From Hymenobacter actinosclerus (GTDB lineage: Bacteria; Bacteroidota; Bacteroidia; Cytophagales; Hymenobacteraceae): a stretch of DNA of 64,000 nt. Position 1 is the first letter of the stretch. Each line of letters starts with the position of its first letter. The notes beneath the pieces were generated by a model. That model saw nothing but the letters and a program-made list of their open reading frames with translations, did no database searches and was not told where the DNA came from. The position numbers and the translations under genes were made by a program. This document shows positions 10,458 through 19,224 of the stretch, piece by piece. The DNA lies in assembly GCF_900111515.1 (NCBI RefSeq), contig NZ_FOHS01000003.1, positions 310,001-374,000 on the forward strand, written 5' to 3'.

Positions 10458-11394
10458 CGTTTTTTTTAGAAAAAAGTTTCAAACATTTATAAAAATATTC
10501 AATAGCAATATCATCTATATTTTGATGAACAGGAATGAAAAAACTGTGTTCACCATAGAAAACGCTACAATGAATACCACAAGACCACATAAATTCTTTT
10601 AGCTCAACTAAATTCCAGACTTCAGGGGCCTTAAACATGAACACCCCAGGCACTCCATCATTCTTAGAAATGAATTTAAATCTATCAACTATTCCAATAT
10701 CCTTTAAAACAAGCGACAATTTTCGATGATTCTCTCTTCTCTTATCCGATATTAATTCAATATCATTGTGGAATACTGCCAAACTAGTGCGCAAATAGTG
10801 CAATGTCTCATCATCTACTAGATGTCCACCAGCCACTGAATTACCAGCTAGTACTCCGCCCATTTGCATAGGGAAATATTTAGCAAAACTGTATATTACA
10901 AAGTCCCCTATTTGACCAATTTTGTTATCAATAGTTGAAGAAGCGTATGAATAACAACAATCTTCTATAATAGGCAACCCGAATCTTTTTAATTCATCAA
11001 CACCATGGTAAGGAACGCCGAATTCATGATTAACAAATATCGCTTTTGTATTGTTTTCAATAATACGAGACCAACTACAATGCATTGATATTTGATTAGT
11101 TACACAAGCACTAATATACTTGTTTCCTGTACTGGTTAATATAGTAACACAATCCGCCCGATCTAAATTTATTCTTTTTAATGCTTCATCTATTGCTTGC
11201 CTGCCATTCGCAGTATACACAAAAGGCTTCTTAGTTATATGCTCTGCTACACTATTATCTACATTTGATGTATTTACACGGACGCCCTCTTTGTATTTTA
11301 CAAATCTATTATCAAAGGGATTCAACCTATATATTGGAAGAAGATCCGAATCTATATCAAATACAAATCCCTTATTCACAAATGGTTTACTCAT
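10444..11394 (-). CDS. Divergent DegT/DnrJ/EryC1-like PLP protein
   Basis: The 316-residue protein resembles the large domain of sugar aminotransferases. VYTANGRQAIDEAL (about 60) fits the cofactor-phosphate segment, LPIIEDCCYSY holds the Asp (D145) that pairs with the pyridine nitrogen, and DFVIYSFAKYFPMQMGGVLAG holds the candidate Schiff-base lysine K172. It is about 50 residues shorter than the FdtB proteins in this locus, its lysine motif is SFAK rather than SFxxxKNLG, and the usual NxRxDxxQAA segment is not recognisable. It could be an aminotransferase with an unusual substrate or a protein with altered chemistry. It lies in the AT-rich block and overlaps the FemAB-like gene upstream by 8 bp and the LbH gene downstream by 14 bp, so the three are tightly coupled. 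Confidence 0.7.
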   Translation of the reverse strand: MSKPFVNKGFVFDIDSDLLPIYRLNPFDNRFVKYKEGVRVNTSNVDNSVAEHITKKPFVYTANGRQAIDEALKRINLDRADCVTILTSTGNKYISACVTNQISMHCSWSRIIENNTKAIFVNHEFGVPYHGVDELKRFGLPIIEDCCYSYASSTIDNKIGQIGDFVIYSFAKYFPMQMGGVLAGNSVAGGHLVDDETLHYLRTSLAVFHNDIELISDKRRENHRKLSLVLKDIGIVDRFKFISKNDGVPGVFMFKAPEVWNLVELKEFMWSCGIHCSVFYGEHSFFIPVHQNIDDIAIEYFYKCLKLFSKKNDDII

Positions 11395-12358
11395 AATTTC
11401 TAAGCGTTTTTTTATAAGAATCTATAACTTCTATAACAGAACCAAATCCCTCCTTTTGATTAAGAAGGCCAGAATTCAATATTCCTTTGCTAGTGGATAT
11501 ACCGAATGAAAATCTTGAATATTTACCCTTGATTTCTATCAATATGAAATTTAAAATTGCATCAACTGCACCATTTTTCTTGCCTATGTCATTAGCTGAG
11601 ATATACTGGGTGTGAACAAAGCCATTGTTGCTATCTGAAAACACAACCACTCCGGCTATTATTTCACCCTCTATATTCGCTATATAAAGCTTAATATTAT
11701 CGGGAAATCTTGATTTGAGCAGTATTATCTCATTTAATGAATGAACAGGGATGACTTTATGGCTGTTCCACAAATTGTCAGTTAATAAATCCCAAAAATC
11801 TTTAAACTCATTACTTTCACTAATTACAACATTATTTCTTTGCGCTTTTCTGATATTATCCTTCCTGCCTTTACTAAATGTCAGTTCATAAGAAAGATCG
11901 ACTACCGAATTCAATTCTCTGCTATGTAATACAAATCCTTTATCAGAAAAATAGAACAGGTTTGCTTCGCTGTAACGCGAACAGAATACACTAGGCACTG
12001 GCTTGATTATGACTTCACTAAATCCCTGTTTAATAAAATTATGAATTAGCAGATCATATATGGATTCTATCAAATTATATTTTAGATTATTTACATAAAC
12101 CAAACCTCCATAGGTAAGGCCAGGATGAGCAATCAGTACAGCACTATTTTCATCAGAGTGTTTTCTTCCAGCAACGAAAACAGCTATTAAATCCTTTTTA
12201 TCAAATATCAAATACGAGAAATCTTCAAATACAGCAGCGTGATACTCCATGTATTCTCTTCTAAACAGGAACGTTCCATTGATAGATTTATCAATGAAGT
12301 CGTTCCAAGCTTTATTATAATAATCAGAATATCTGACAACCTGCAAATCGTTTCCCAT
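11387..12358 (-). CDS. FemAB-like / GNAT-fold acyltransferase
   Basis: The 323-residue protein matches the FemAB-like side of the GNAT superfamily. It has an N-terminal half with NGTFLFRREYMEYHAAVFEDFSYLIF and HPGLTYGGLVY. The central SKGRKDNIRKAQRNNVVI segment is typical of proteins annotated as peptidoglycan-bridge or lipid II aminoacyl transferase-like. A second GNAT-like half contains LYIANIEGEIIAGVVVFSD. In polysaccharide loci such proteins are thought to attach amino-acid or acyl groups to amino sugars. It lies 4 bp after the fdtA copy and overlaps the DegT-like gene by 8 bp, so it may modify the amino group made by FdtB. GC is about 34%, far below the chromosome. The acyl donor is unknown. 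Confidence 0.72.
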   Translation of the reverse strand: MGNDLQVVRYSDYYNKAWNDFIDKSINGTFLFRREYMEYHAAVFEDFSYLIFDKKDLIAVFVAGRKHSDENSAVLIAHPGLTYGGLVYVNNLKYNLIESIYDLLIHNFIKQGFSEVIIKPVPSVFCSRYSEANLFYFSDKGFVLHSRELNSVVDLSYELTFSKGRKDNIRKAQRNNVVISESNEFKDFWDLLTDNLWNSHKVIPVHSLNEIILLKSRFPDNIKLYIANIEGEIIAGVVVFSDSNNGFVHTQYISANDIGKKNGAVDAILNFILIEIKGKYSRFSFGISTSKGILNSGLLNQKEGFGSVIEVIDSYKKTLRNYE

Positions 12359-12362
12359 TTTG

Positions 12363-12785
12363 TTACTTACTTTCAGTAATTTTATGCAGTGATTTCATAT
12401 TCTCAAAGTCTGTATATGACCTAATATAATCCTCTTCAATATACTCCTGAGAGGTCAAACACATTAATACTGCTTGATGAGAGAACATAATTGTCCGCCA
12501 ATACAGCTTAGGAATATACAGTCCGACATTTGGCGAATCCAGAATAAATTTTTGATTCTCCCCCCTTAAGTTTTCCAGGTCAAATTCTATCCGACCGCTT
12601 GTGGCGAAAATTATCTGCTCCAGATCGTGGTGGGCATGGTGGCCACGAACTACCGAGTCGGGCGTGTCGTAAGTCCAGTAAACCCGTTTAATCTCAAAAG
12701 GAAGTTCACTGTTCTGGGCAACTGTGATAAAGCCCAACTCTGCGGATCCGGTTTTTGCGAACTCGATTAGATGGGGCACAGACAT
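12363..12785 (-). CDS. fdtA: dTDP-4-oxo-6-deoxyhexose 3,4-ketoisomerase (FdtA/QdtA-like), copy 1
   Basis: The ATG at 12785 gives 140 residues starting MSVPHLIEF, as in the second copy at 20591. An upstream ATG at 12812 would overlap the fdtB gene by 23 bp and add nine unrelated residues. The cupin protein shows RVYWTYDTPDSVVRGHHAHHDLEQIIF with the HxHH cluster, and VGLYIPKLYWRTI, typical of the WxcM-like C-terminal/FdtA family. It converts dTDP-4-keto-6-deoxyglucose to the 3-keto isomer, the substrate of the aminotransferase encoded 4 bp upstream. GC falls from about 50-57% in the first 180 bp to below 30% at the 3' end, so an AT-rich block begins inside the gene. Isomer specificity (FdtA or QdtA) cannot be told. 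Confidence 0.85.
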   Translation of the reverse strand: MSVPHLIEFAKTGSAELGFITVAQNSELPFEIKRVYWTYDTPDSVVRGHHAHHDLEQIIFATSGRIEFDLENLRGENQKFILDSPNVGLYIPKLYWRTIMFSHQAVLMCLTSQEYIEEDYIRSYTDFENMKSLHKITESK

Positions 12786-12789
12786 GGCT

Positions 12790-13905
12790 CTACTTCCCCT
12801 CATAAAAATCATGTATGGCGCTGGCCACCGCTGTTACGTTTGCCTCGGTCATTCCGGGCCACATCGGCAGGCTCAGGCTGGTTGCTGCCAATTGCTCCGC
12901 TATTGGAAAGCTTCCCAGCGCGGGCTGCAGATGCGCGTATGCCTGCTGACGATGGGGCGGCACCGGGTAATGAATCAGCGTACCAACACCCGCTTCCGTC
13001 AGGTGCTGCTGCAAAGCATCTCGGCGGGCAGTGCGTACTACATACAGATGGTAAACGTGCGTGCAACCAGCGGCAGTAAGTGGCAGTAGCAACTCATCGT
13101 TTCCAAGTCCCGTTAGCTGTTCGTTGTACCAGCCGGCAATCTGCTGGCGCTGGCGCGTCCATTCGGGCAGGTAATTAAGTTTCACCCGCAGCGCTGCCGC
13201 CTGCAACTCATCAAGGCGCGAGTTGTAGCCGATTACTTCGTTGTAGTATTTCTGTCTGGAACCGTAGTTGCGCAACGTCCGCAGGGTCTGGGCAACTTCG
13301 TCGCTGCTGGTAGTTATAGCTCCGGCGTCGCCGAGTGCGCCTAAGTTTTTACCGGGGTAAAAGCTCGTTGCATTGGCGTGTCCGAAGCTACCGGTCAGGC
13401 GGGCATCAGCCGTAGCCCCCTGGGCCTGGGCATTATCTTCTATTACGGCCAGGCTGTGCCGGCGCGCAATCTCCATAATGGCCGTCATCTCACAGGCCTG
13501 GCCATACAGGTGCACGGGCATTATGGCCCTGGTGCGCGGGGTAATGGCTGCTTCGATCCGCTGGGGGTCGATATTGTACGTAACCGGGTTGGGCTCGACC
13601 GGCACAGGCACTGCGCCTACGTACGAAACTGCCAGCCAGGTAGCAATATAAGTGTTGGAAGGAACCAGTACTTCGTCGCCGGGACCAATACCCAATGCCA
13701 GCAACGACAGGTGCAGGGCATCCAAGCCGTTTGCTACCCCAATGCAGTGCGCACTCTGGTTGAAGGTGGCGTAAGCCGCTTCAAACTCACTCACCTCCTG
13801 CCCCAGTACGTACCAATGCGAGTCGTAAACCCGGCCCAATGCCTCCATTATCTCTCCACGGATAGGCTCGTGCTGAGCAGCAAAGGACAGAAAAGGGATT
13901 TTCAT
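12790..13905 (-). CDS. fdtB: dTDP-3-oxo-hexose aminotransferase (FdtB/QdtB-like), copy 1
   Basis: The 371-residue protein is a DegT/DnrJ/EryC1/StrS aminotransferase. It has the PLP-ring Asp in VIEDNAQ (D157), the Schiff-base lysine in [16 protein letters not shown] (K186) and the substrate motif [12 protein letters not shown]. It makes dTDP-3-amino-3,6-dideoxyhexose from the 3-keto product of FdtA, using glutamate. The second copy at 18035-19147 is very similar along its whole length, including the [20 protein letters not shown] and PEWTRQRQQ segments. A TAATTTTG box at 13939-13932 lies 27 bp before the ATG and could drive this gene and the AT-rich genes after it. It is divergent from the OafA-like gene. 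Confidence 0.92.
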   Translation of the reverse strand: MKIPFLSFAAQHEPIRGEIMEALGRVYDSHWYVLGQEVSEFEAAYATFNQSAHCIGVANGLDALHLSLLALGIGPGDEVLVPSNTYIATWLAVSYVGAVPVPVEPNPVTYNIDPQRIEAAITPRTRAIMPVHLYGQACEMTAIMEIARRHSLAVIEDNAQAQGATADARLTGSFGHANATSFYPGKNLGALGDAGAITTSSDEVAQTLRTLRNYGSRQKYYNEVIGYNSRLDELQAAALRVKLNYLPEWTRQRQQIAGWYNEQLTGLGNDELLLPLTAAGCTHVYHLYVVRTARRDALQQHLTEAGVGTLIHYPVPPHRQQAYAHLQPALGSFPIAEQLAATSLSLPMWPGMTEANVTAVASAIHDFYEGK

Positions 13906-13931
13906 ACAGGTGCAGGATGGTGATGGTGGGG

Positions 13932-13939
13932 CAAAATTA
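13932..13939 (-). promoter_or_regulatory. Bacteroidota -7 box (TAATTTTG) before fdtB copy 1
   Basis: On the minus strand these bases read TAATTTTG, an exact TAnnTTTG match, 27 bp before the fdtB ATG at 13905. It starts the operon that continues leftward through the AT-rich genes. No clear -33 element was seen. Confidence 0.45.
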
Positions 13940-14276
13940 GGTAATGTTTCCCAGTGTTCTGCGGGTCTGTGTCTGACCGCAAACCTTTGCGCTCCGGTTT
14001 TCTGCCGGTCGGGCAGCCGGCTCCCTGCTCCCTGTCTGCTCCATCATTCCCTTCGCCGCAGCGTTTTACTGGAAGTAACCGGCTCTTTGCGAAGGGCTGC
14101 GCCGCACCGGCTTACCTTTGCCCTGGCTGATTGCTGTGCCGAGCCACCGGCGGCTGAATAGTATAACTTTTTCAATAGGCCACGGCACTCACAACGGTTG
14201 GTCGGGAAAAACCCACTAACCCGGCAATTTTATTGCCTTTTCACCGTTCGGGTAAATTGGTCAGCGTCCTTGCCCT
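13940..14276. other. Intergenic region between divergent fdtB and the acyltransferase gene
   Basis: This stretch of about 340 bp has no convincing gene. On the plus strand it has TACCTTTG at 14113-14120 with TTTG at 14086-14089, 23 bp upstream; this is a possible but long-spaced promoter that would leave a leader of about 150 nt before the ATG at 14277. The left part is GC-rich, and the 60 bp before the acyltransferase start are more AT-rich. I saw no other structured element. Confidence 0.35.
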
Positions 14277-15476
14277 ATGCCACAAGCCTCTTTACCCTCC
14301 TCCCCCAAGCGCCAGTACGAGCTTGATCTGCTGCGCTTTGCAGCGGCTTTGGCAGTTGTACTCTTCCATTACACTTTCCGGGGCTACGCGGCCGATGGCT
14401 ACAGCCCGATTGCCTACCCCGAACTGGCTCCTTACACGAAGTATGGGTACCTGGGGGTCGAGTTGTTCTTTATTATTTCCGGCTACGTCATTCTGCTTAG
14501 CACGTATGGCAAAACAGTCCGGCAATTCTTCGTTTCCAGGGTAACACGCCTCTATCCGGCCTTCTGGGTGGCATGTACGCTCACCTTCGTAGTGGAGCGA
14601 CTCTGGGGCAAAGGGCCGGCTGATCCGGCTATGGCATCCAACCTGGAGGCCAGCTTCCGGCAATACGCCTACAACATGACGATGCTGCAGGATTTCTTTG
14701 GCGTAACGGCCATCGATGGCGCCTACTGGTCGCTCAGCATCGAAATCACCTTCTACTTTATTATTTCGCTGCTCATTGGCTACCGCCTGATACGGCACAT
14801 CGACGTCATGCTGGTGCTGTGGCTCGGGTGCGTGTTTGTTACGGGCTCTTTGCCGGCTACCGCGCCTTTCGCGTATCTGCTGTTTCCGCAATACGCCCCG
14901 TATTTCATTGCCGGCATGGTGTTTCAGCTCCTTCAGCAACCTGCCCAGCGTACTTACCTGCGCTACCTTATACTTTTTACTTCCTACCACCTGGCCGTAC
15001 AAAACAGCCTGGCGCAGGCCGAGCTGCTGGGCAGCACATACCACACGGTATTTTCCCCTTTAGTGGTCGTGAGCATCATTACGCTTTTCTACCTGTCTTT
15101 TATGCTTATCGCTCTGCGCATAGTAACCCTCAACCGCTTCGCTTGGCTGGCCTGGCTGGGAGTTGTTACTTACCCGTTGTATCTGCTACACAGCAATATT
15201 GCCTTCGTAGCCTTTCACCGCATCGGGCACCTGTTCAATAAATACCTGTTGCTGGGCCTGACTTTAATTGTCATGATTGGTGCAGCGTATCTGATTCACT
15301 TTTTCGTTGAACGGCCTTTCACCAAAAAATTGCGCTCCTATCTGCAACAGCTGCTGGTTCAGTTCGACACGTGGAACATCAGAGAACCCGTACTGGGCGA
15401 CGCCTCGGCCCGCCGCGGGGGGGCATCCGGCGGCCATGGTGCGGCGGCGGATGAGGTATCATCGGCAAAGCACTAG
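14277..15476 (+). CDS. OafA-type membrane acyltransferase (acyltransferase family 3)
   Basis: The 399-residue polytopic protein begins with the family signature YELDLLRFAAALAVVLFHYTF, including the conserved His (FHY, about 28) needed for acyl transfer, and GVELFFIISGYVILLS. It then has the conserved VSRVTRLYPAFWV with two arginines and about ten membrane helices. It moves an acetyl (or other acyl) group from the cytoplasm to O-positions of periplasmic glycans. It is the only plus-strand gene in the polysaccharide locus and is flanked by divergent fdtB and the convergent membrane protein gene, so it is probably separately transcribed. The C-terminus ends in a low-complexity Ala/Gly-rich tail. 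Confidence 0.88.
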   Translation: MPQASLPSSPKRQYELDLLRFAAALAVVLFHYTFRGYAADGYSPIAYPELAPYTKYGYLGVELFFIISGYVILLSTYGKTVRQFFVSRVTRLYPAFWVACTLTFVVERLWGKGPADPAMASNLEASFRQYAYNMTMLQDFFGVTAIDGAYWSLSIEITFYFIISLLIGYRLIRHIDVMLVLWLGCVFVTGSLPATAPFAYLLFPQYAPYFIAGMVFQLLQQPAQRTYLRYLILFTSYHLAVQNSLAQAELLGSTYHTVFSPLVVVSIITLFYLSFMLIALRIVTLNRFAWLAWLGVVTYPLYLLHSNIAFVAFHRIGHLFNKYLLLGLTLIVMIGAAYLIHFFVERPFTKKLRSYLQQLLVQFDTWNIREPVLGDASARRGGASGGHGAAADEVSSAKH

Positions 15477-15521
15477 TCAATACCTTTCTACAGCGGTTTT
15501 CGGGTTGCGGTACAGGCTGTA

Positions 15522-15562
15522 GCCCAGCCCCCTACACCGCATCAGGCTGCAGGGGGCTGGGC
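15522..15562. terminator. Hairpin between convergent genes
   Basis: A perfect 12-bp inverted repeat (GCCCAGCCCCCT at 15522-15533 pairing with 15551-15562) with a 17-nt loop lies between the acyltransferase stop at 15476 and the stop of the membrane protein at 15569. There is no strong T-run, so it may act as a bidirectional stability hairpin or a weak terminator. Confidence 0.5.
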
Positions 15563-15568
15563 AGTCTC

Positions 15569-17083
15569 CTACTCAAACATATGCCTTCTGCTACGCGCCG
15601 GAGGGGCCTTTATGCGCACGCTGTCGAGGCCAAAATAAGCCGCGACGCCTTCATTGGCAATATCCTGCGGGAACGGCTCCAACTCATGCAGAAACAGAGT
15701 GGCCGGATATTGATATTCGTTTGGCAGAAGCGCCGGTACGCTCGCGCTGAGCTGGCCTGCCTGCCGCAACCGGCCGAGCAGCGCGTAACGCTGCAGCTGC
15801 GCCTTATGGTATTGTGGCGCTTTAAACGCAAGATCTACGTAGGCTACATGCACTGCACTGCTATAGCCCGCTACAAGAAATGCCAGCCATACCACCCGTG
15901 CCCCCCGACCGGCGCGGCGGCTTACCCGCCAGCTTACCGGCAGCGCCCATTGGCTGGCTGCAGCGGCTACCAGTGCAAACCAGCACAGCAGAAACAGGAA
16001 GTACACGACGTTCCATACCCGGGCCGGAACATCGTTGGTTGCCCAGAGCGTGGGTATTGTCAGCAATACCATTCCCACTGCGCCGGCAATGGCTGCACCA
16101 AGCCACCTGGAGGGCACCCCAACCCGCTGCCGCGGCTGCAGCCACCACAAAAACAAAATGGTTGCCGCTAATAAGGCGCCGTTGCTCACCCATGCTGCCA
16201 GGTGTGAGGCCGTCAGATAAAGGCTCTTGCCCCCTATTATACCTGCCCGATACACAAAAGGCAGGCCAGCCTGCACCTTATCGGCCCGCGCGAAGTTGCC
16301 TGGGGCAGCAATGGCCACTGCGGCCCCAAGGCCACTGGCAACCAGCACAACAACCGGCCAGATACTGTTCTTTTTCGTTTGGGCCAGCATCCATAAAATA
16401 ACCCCGCCCAGGGCTACTGGTATCATCAGCTCGTTGGTTCCCACCAATAAAACCCCGCTTATGGCCGCTCCGATGCCCCAGCCGGCCTGCCTGATACGAT
16501 GGGTGGTTTGTATACTCCGACCGATCAGGCCGATCAGTACCAGACCCAGTACCAGCCCAGAGGTGTAAACCGCGGCGCCATTATACCAGTACAGGGCCGA
16601 GGCGACCAGGGGCGTGCCACACAGGTATAGCAGTGTGCCATATAAAGATAAACGTCCTTTCAGGGAAGCTGAAAAAGTATATCCCAGCCCGCCAATGGCA
16701 AAATACAGCGCGCTTACCAAGGCAAGCAGCAGGGCTATCGGCGCCAGCCGTAGCGCCAGCAGCCAGCAATCCAGTGATGGGGCCTCATACACCAGCCCAT
16801 ACAAAAAGGAACTGGTGTAGCGCCCCGTCCAGTGCTGATAATAAAACTGTATACTTTGCCAGAAGCTATACCGGCGAGCTAGTACCGCCGCCTGAAAGTC
16901 GTCGTCGGTGGGGTGATTAAAGGCACTGATAAGCAGAAAGGGCAACAGGCACAAGCAGAGCATCAACCACTCCGCCGCGGGTGCGGTAATCAGGCGTATG
17001 AGCTGCCGACTGGCCAGTTCGAGCCGTTGCCTCAGGAAAGTGCGCGTCATGCCTTCCTGTCTTCCCGCCGACTCTTTATACAT
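15569..17083 (-). CDS. Polytopic membrane protein, DUF6056-like
   Basis: The 504-residue protein has about ten to twelve hydrophobic segments. After the first helix comes a short acidic motif FNHPTDDDFQAAVLARRYSFWQSIQFYYQHWTGRYTSS; a loop with aspartates after helix 1 is typical of GT-C fold glycosyltransferases and of DUF6056 proteins. The next part, ALYWYNGAAVYTSGLVLGL, is also characteristic. It may use a polyprenyl-phosphate sugar made by the GtrB-like enzyme encoded just upstream, whose stop codon its ATG overlaps (8 bp). An alternative start is the internal ATG at 17050 (MTRTFLRQ). The pairing of a GtrB-like GT2 with a large membrane protein matches GtrB/GtrC-type glycan glucosylation systems. 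Function is inferred. Confidence 0.7.
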   Translation of the reverse strand: MYKESAGRQEGMTRTFLRQRLELASRQLIRLITAPAAEWLMLCLCLLPFLLISAFNHPTDDDFQAAVLARRYSFWQSIQFYYQHWTGRYTSSFLYGLVYEAPSLDCWLLALRLAPIALLLALVSALYFAIGGLGYTFSASLKGRLSLYGTLLYLCGTPLVASALYWYNGAAVYTSGLVLGLVLIGLIGRSIQTTHRIRQAGWGIGAAISGVLLVGTNELMIPVALGGVILWMLAQTKKNSIWPVVVLVASGLGAAVAIAAPGNFARADKVQAGLPFVYRAGIIGGKSLYLTASHLAAWVSNGALLAATILFLWWLQPRQRVGVPSRWLGAAIAGAVGMVLLTIPTLWATNDVPARVWNVVYFLFLLCWFALVAAAASQWALPVSWRVSRRAGRGARVVWLAFLVAGYSSAVHVAYVDLAFKAPQYHKAQLQRYALLGRLRQAGQLSASVPALLPNEYQYPATLFLHELEPFPQDIANEGVAAYFGLDSVRIKAPPARSRRHMFE

Positions 17084-18005
17084 ACACTTCCTTCACCACA
17101 TACAGGGGCCGCTGCCGGGCCGCATCGAGCCCGCGCCATACGTATTCGCCGATAACGCCCAGAGCCGTCATTTGAAAGGCCGATACAAATAGCAGCACAA
17201 CCATAAGTGCCGACCAGCCTTCCGGCTTCTGACTACCGAATAGATGAAGTCCGATGATGTACAGACCATAACCGAAAGCGGCCAGCCCCAGTACCAGGCC
17301 CATTACCGAAATGGCCCGGATGGGAAAAAAGGAAAAGGCAAGGATGGAATCAATGAAGAGCTTGGCTTTTTTCTTCAGCGTCCAGCGCGACTTGCCGATT
17401 TCGCGCTTGCGGCGCACGTACGGAATATTTACATAAGGGTAGCCCAGCCACACCATCAGGTAGAACAGGTTGCTGTTGCGCTCCTGCAGAGTGATAATGT
17501 GCTCGGCCACCTGCCGGTCGAAAAACACGAAGTCAAAGCCGCCATCCGGAATGTTGGGCAGGGCAATTTTCTTCATCAATACATGGAACGCGCGGGCAAA
17601 TAGCTGTTGCAGACCGGTTTCTTCGCGGTCCTGGCGGTTGCCGATGATGAGTTTGAAGCCCTGCTGCCAGTAGGCATACATCTGCACCATCAGTGCCGGC
17701 GGGTCCTGCATATCGGCCGTGATAATAGCCATACAGTCGCCCGTAGCCTGAGCCATGCCGGCCACGATGGCGTTGTAGGAGCCTACGTTACCGGCCAGAT
17801 CCACAATGCATATCCGATCCGGATACAGTGTGCGGGCCCGTTGCAGGGCTCCAAGCGTATCATCGCCCGAGCCATCATTCACGAACACGTATTCGAAGCT
17901 GACTTCAGGCGGGAAGTTGGCCTCGTTAGCTACCAGCTCGCGCACTGTTACCGGGATGTTATCCTCGTTGTAATAGCAGGGAATAATTATGGACAACTTG
18001 GGCAT
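17076..18005 (-). CDS. Polyprenyl-phosphate glycosyltransferase (GtrB/DPM1-like GT2)
   Basis: The 309-residue protein starts LSIIIPCYYNEDNIPVTVREL and has the DGSGDDT motif, the metal-binding TADMQDPPALM (about 96-106), and QDREETG. Two C-terminal membrane helices follow (about 228-255 and 266-290), then a charged tail. This layout is that of GtrB/ArnC/DPM1 enzymes, which transfer a sugar from a nucleotide donor to undecaprenyl phosphate on the cytoplasmic side. The sugar is then used outside by a GT-C enzyme, here plausibly the membrane protein encoded next with an 8-bp overlap. It follows fdtB copy 2 by 29 bp. Sugar identity unknown. Confidence 0.87.
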   Translation of the reverse strand: MPKLSIIIPCYYNEDNIPVTVRELVANEANFPPEVSFEYVFVNDGSGDDTLGALQRARTLYPDRICIVDLAGNVGSYNAIVAGMAQATGDCMAIITADMQDPPALMVQMYAYWQQGFKLIIGNRQDREETGLQQLFARAFHVLMKKIALPNIPDGGFDFVFFDRQVAEHIITLQERNSNLFYLMVWLGYPYVNIPYVRRKREIGKSRWTLKKKAKLFIDSILAFSFFPIRAISVMGLVLGLAAFGYGLYIIGLHLFGSQKPEGWSALMVVLLFVSAFQMTALGVIGEYVWRGLDAARQRPLYVVKEVYV

Positions 18006-18034
18006 AGGGAGCTGCTGATACTATCGAACGTTAA

Positions 18035-19147
18035 CTAGCACAAAAAGCTACGAATCCCCGTCGCCACGGCCCGTACGTGCTCCTCAGTCATGCCGGGGTA
18101 CATAGGTAAGCTCAGGCAGGTGGCCGCCAATTCCTCGGCAATAGGAAAAGCCCCGGCTGGCAGCTGCATAGCCGCGTAAGCCTGCTGCCGGTGCGGCGGC
18201 ACCGGGTAGTGAATCATTGTGCTGACGCCCTGGGTGGCCAGCTGCTGCTGCAGGGCATCGCGCTGCGGGGTGTGTACCACGTAGAGATGATAGACGTGCG
18301 TAGCCCCGGTGGCCACTACCGGCCGGCGCAGGCCGGCAATACCGGTCAGGTGCTGGTCATACCAGGCAGCCACCTGCTGGCGCTGGCGGGTCCATTCGGG
18401 CAGATGGCGAAGCTTCACTCCCAGCACGGCGGCCTGCAACTCATCGAGGCGCGAGTTGTAACCCACTACTTCGTTGTAATATTTCTGCTGCGAGCCATAA
18501 TTACGCAGCACCCGCACCTTCTGGTCCAGCGCAGCATCGTTGGTGGTTATAGCCCCGGCGTCGCCCAGCGCCCCCAGGTTTTTGCCGGGGTAGAAGCTCG
18601 TACCGTTTACGTGGCCAAAGCTGCCGGTGAGCTGCCCGCCAAAAGCAGCACCCTGCGACTGGGCGTTATCTTCCACCACGTAGAGGCCATGCTTGTTGGC
18701 CAGTTCCATAATTGGACCCATCTCGCAGGCCTGCCCGTACAGATGGACCGGCATAATAGCACGAGTGCGGGGCGTTAAGGCAGCCGCAATACGGCCGGGG
18801 TCCAGGTTGCTGGTGGCGGGGTTAGGTTCTACCGGCACCGGGGTAGCCCCCACCTGGGTTACGGCCAGCCAGGTAGCGATGTAGGTATTAGAAGGCACTA
18901 TTACTTCATCGCCGGCCCCGATGCCCAGTAACCGCAAAGCCAGCACCAGCGCGTCGAGGCCGTTGGCCACGCCCACTGTGTGGGCCACTTGGTTGAAGGC
19001 AGCATACGCCTGCTCAAACGCTTTTACCTCGTCACCCAGCACGTACCAGTACGAGTCGTATACGCGGCCCACAGCAGCCATAACTTCCTCCCGAATGGGC
19101 ACATGCTGAGGCTGGAAGGAGAGAAACGGAACAGTCAACATGCTCAT
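18035..19147 (-). CDS. fdtB: dTDP-3-oxo-hexose aminotransferase (FdtB/QdtB-like), copy 2
   Basis: The 370-residue DegT-family enzyme has VVEDNAQSQG (D160), [16 protein letters not shown] with the PLP lysine K189, and [12 protein letters not shown]. It closely resembles copy 1 at 12790-13905, including many identical 10-20 residue blocks, so the copies arose by duplication or independent import of one subtype. The annotated ATG gives MSMLTVPFLSF; MLTVPFLSF two codons later is also reasonable. The gene follows the WecD-like acetyltransferase by 77 bp and precedes the GtrB-like gene. With fdtA at 20172-20591 it forms a complete isomerase-aminotransferase-acetyltransferase set for a dTDP-3-acylamino-3,6-dideoxyhexose. 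Confidence 0.92.
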   Translation of the reverse strand: MSMLTVPFLSFQPQHVPIREEVMAAVGRVYDSYWYVLGDEVKAFEQAYAAFNQVAHTVGVANGLDALVLALRLLGIGAGDEVIVPSNTYIATWLAVTQVGATPVPVEPNPATSNLDPGRIAAALTPRTRAIMPVHLYGQACEMGPIMELANKHGLYVVEDNAQSQGAAFGGQLTGSFGHVNGTSFYPGKNLGALGDAGAITTNDAALDQKVRVLRNYGSQQKYYNEVVGYNSRLDELQAAVLGVKLRHLPEWTRQRQQVAAWYDQHLTGIAGLRRPVVATGATHVYHLYVVHTPQRDALQQQLATQGVSTMIHYPVPPHRQQAYAAMQLPAGAFPIAEELAATCLSLPMYPGMTEEHVRAVATGIRSFLC

Positions 19148-19224
19148 AGGACAGCGGAATTGTTGTTTTTTACAGGCAAGCGAGCTTTCAATAGCAAGCC
19201 GACCGACTTAAGTGCTTTTATTAT

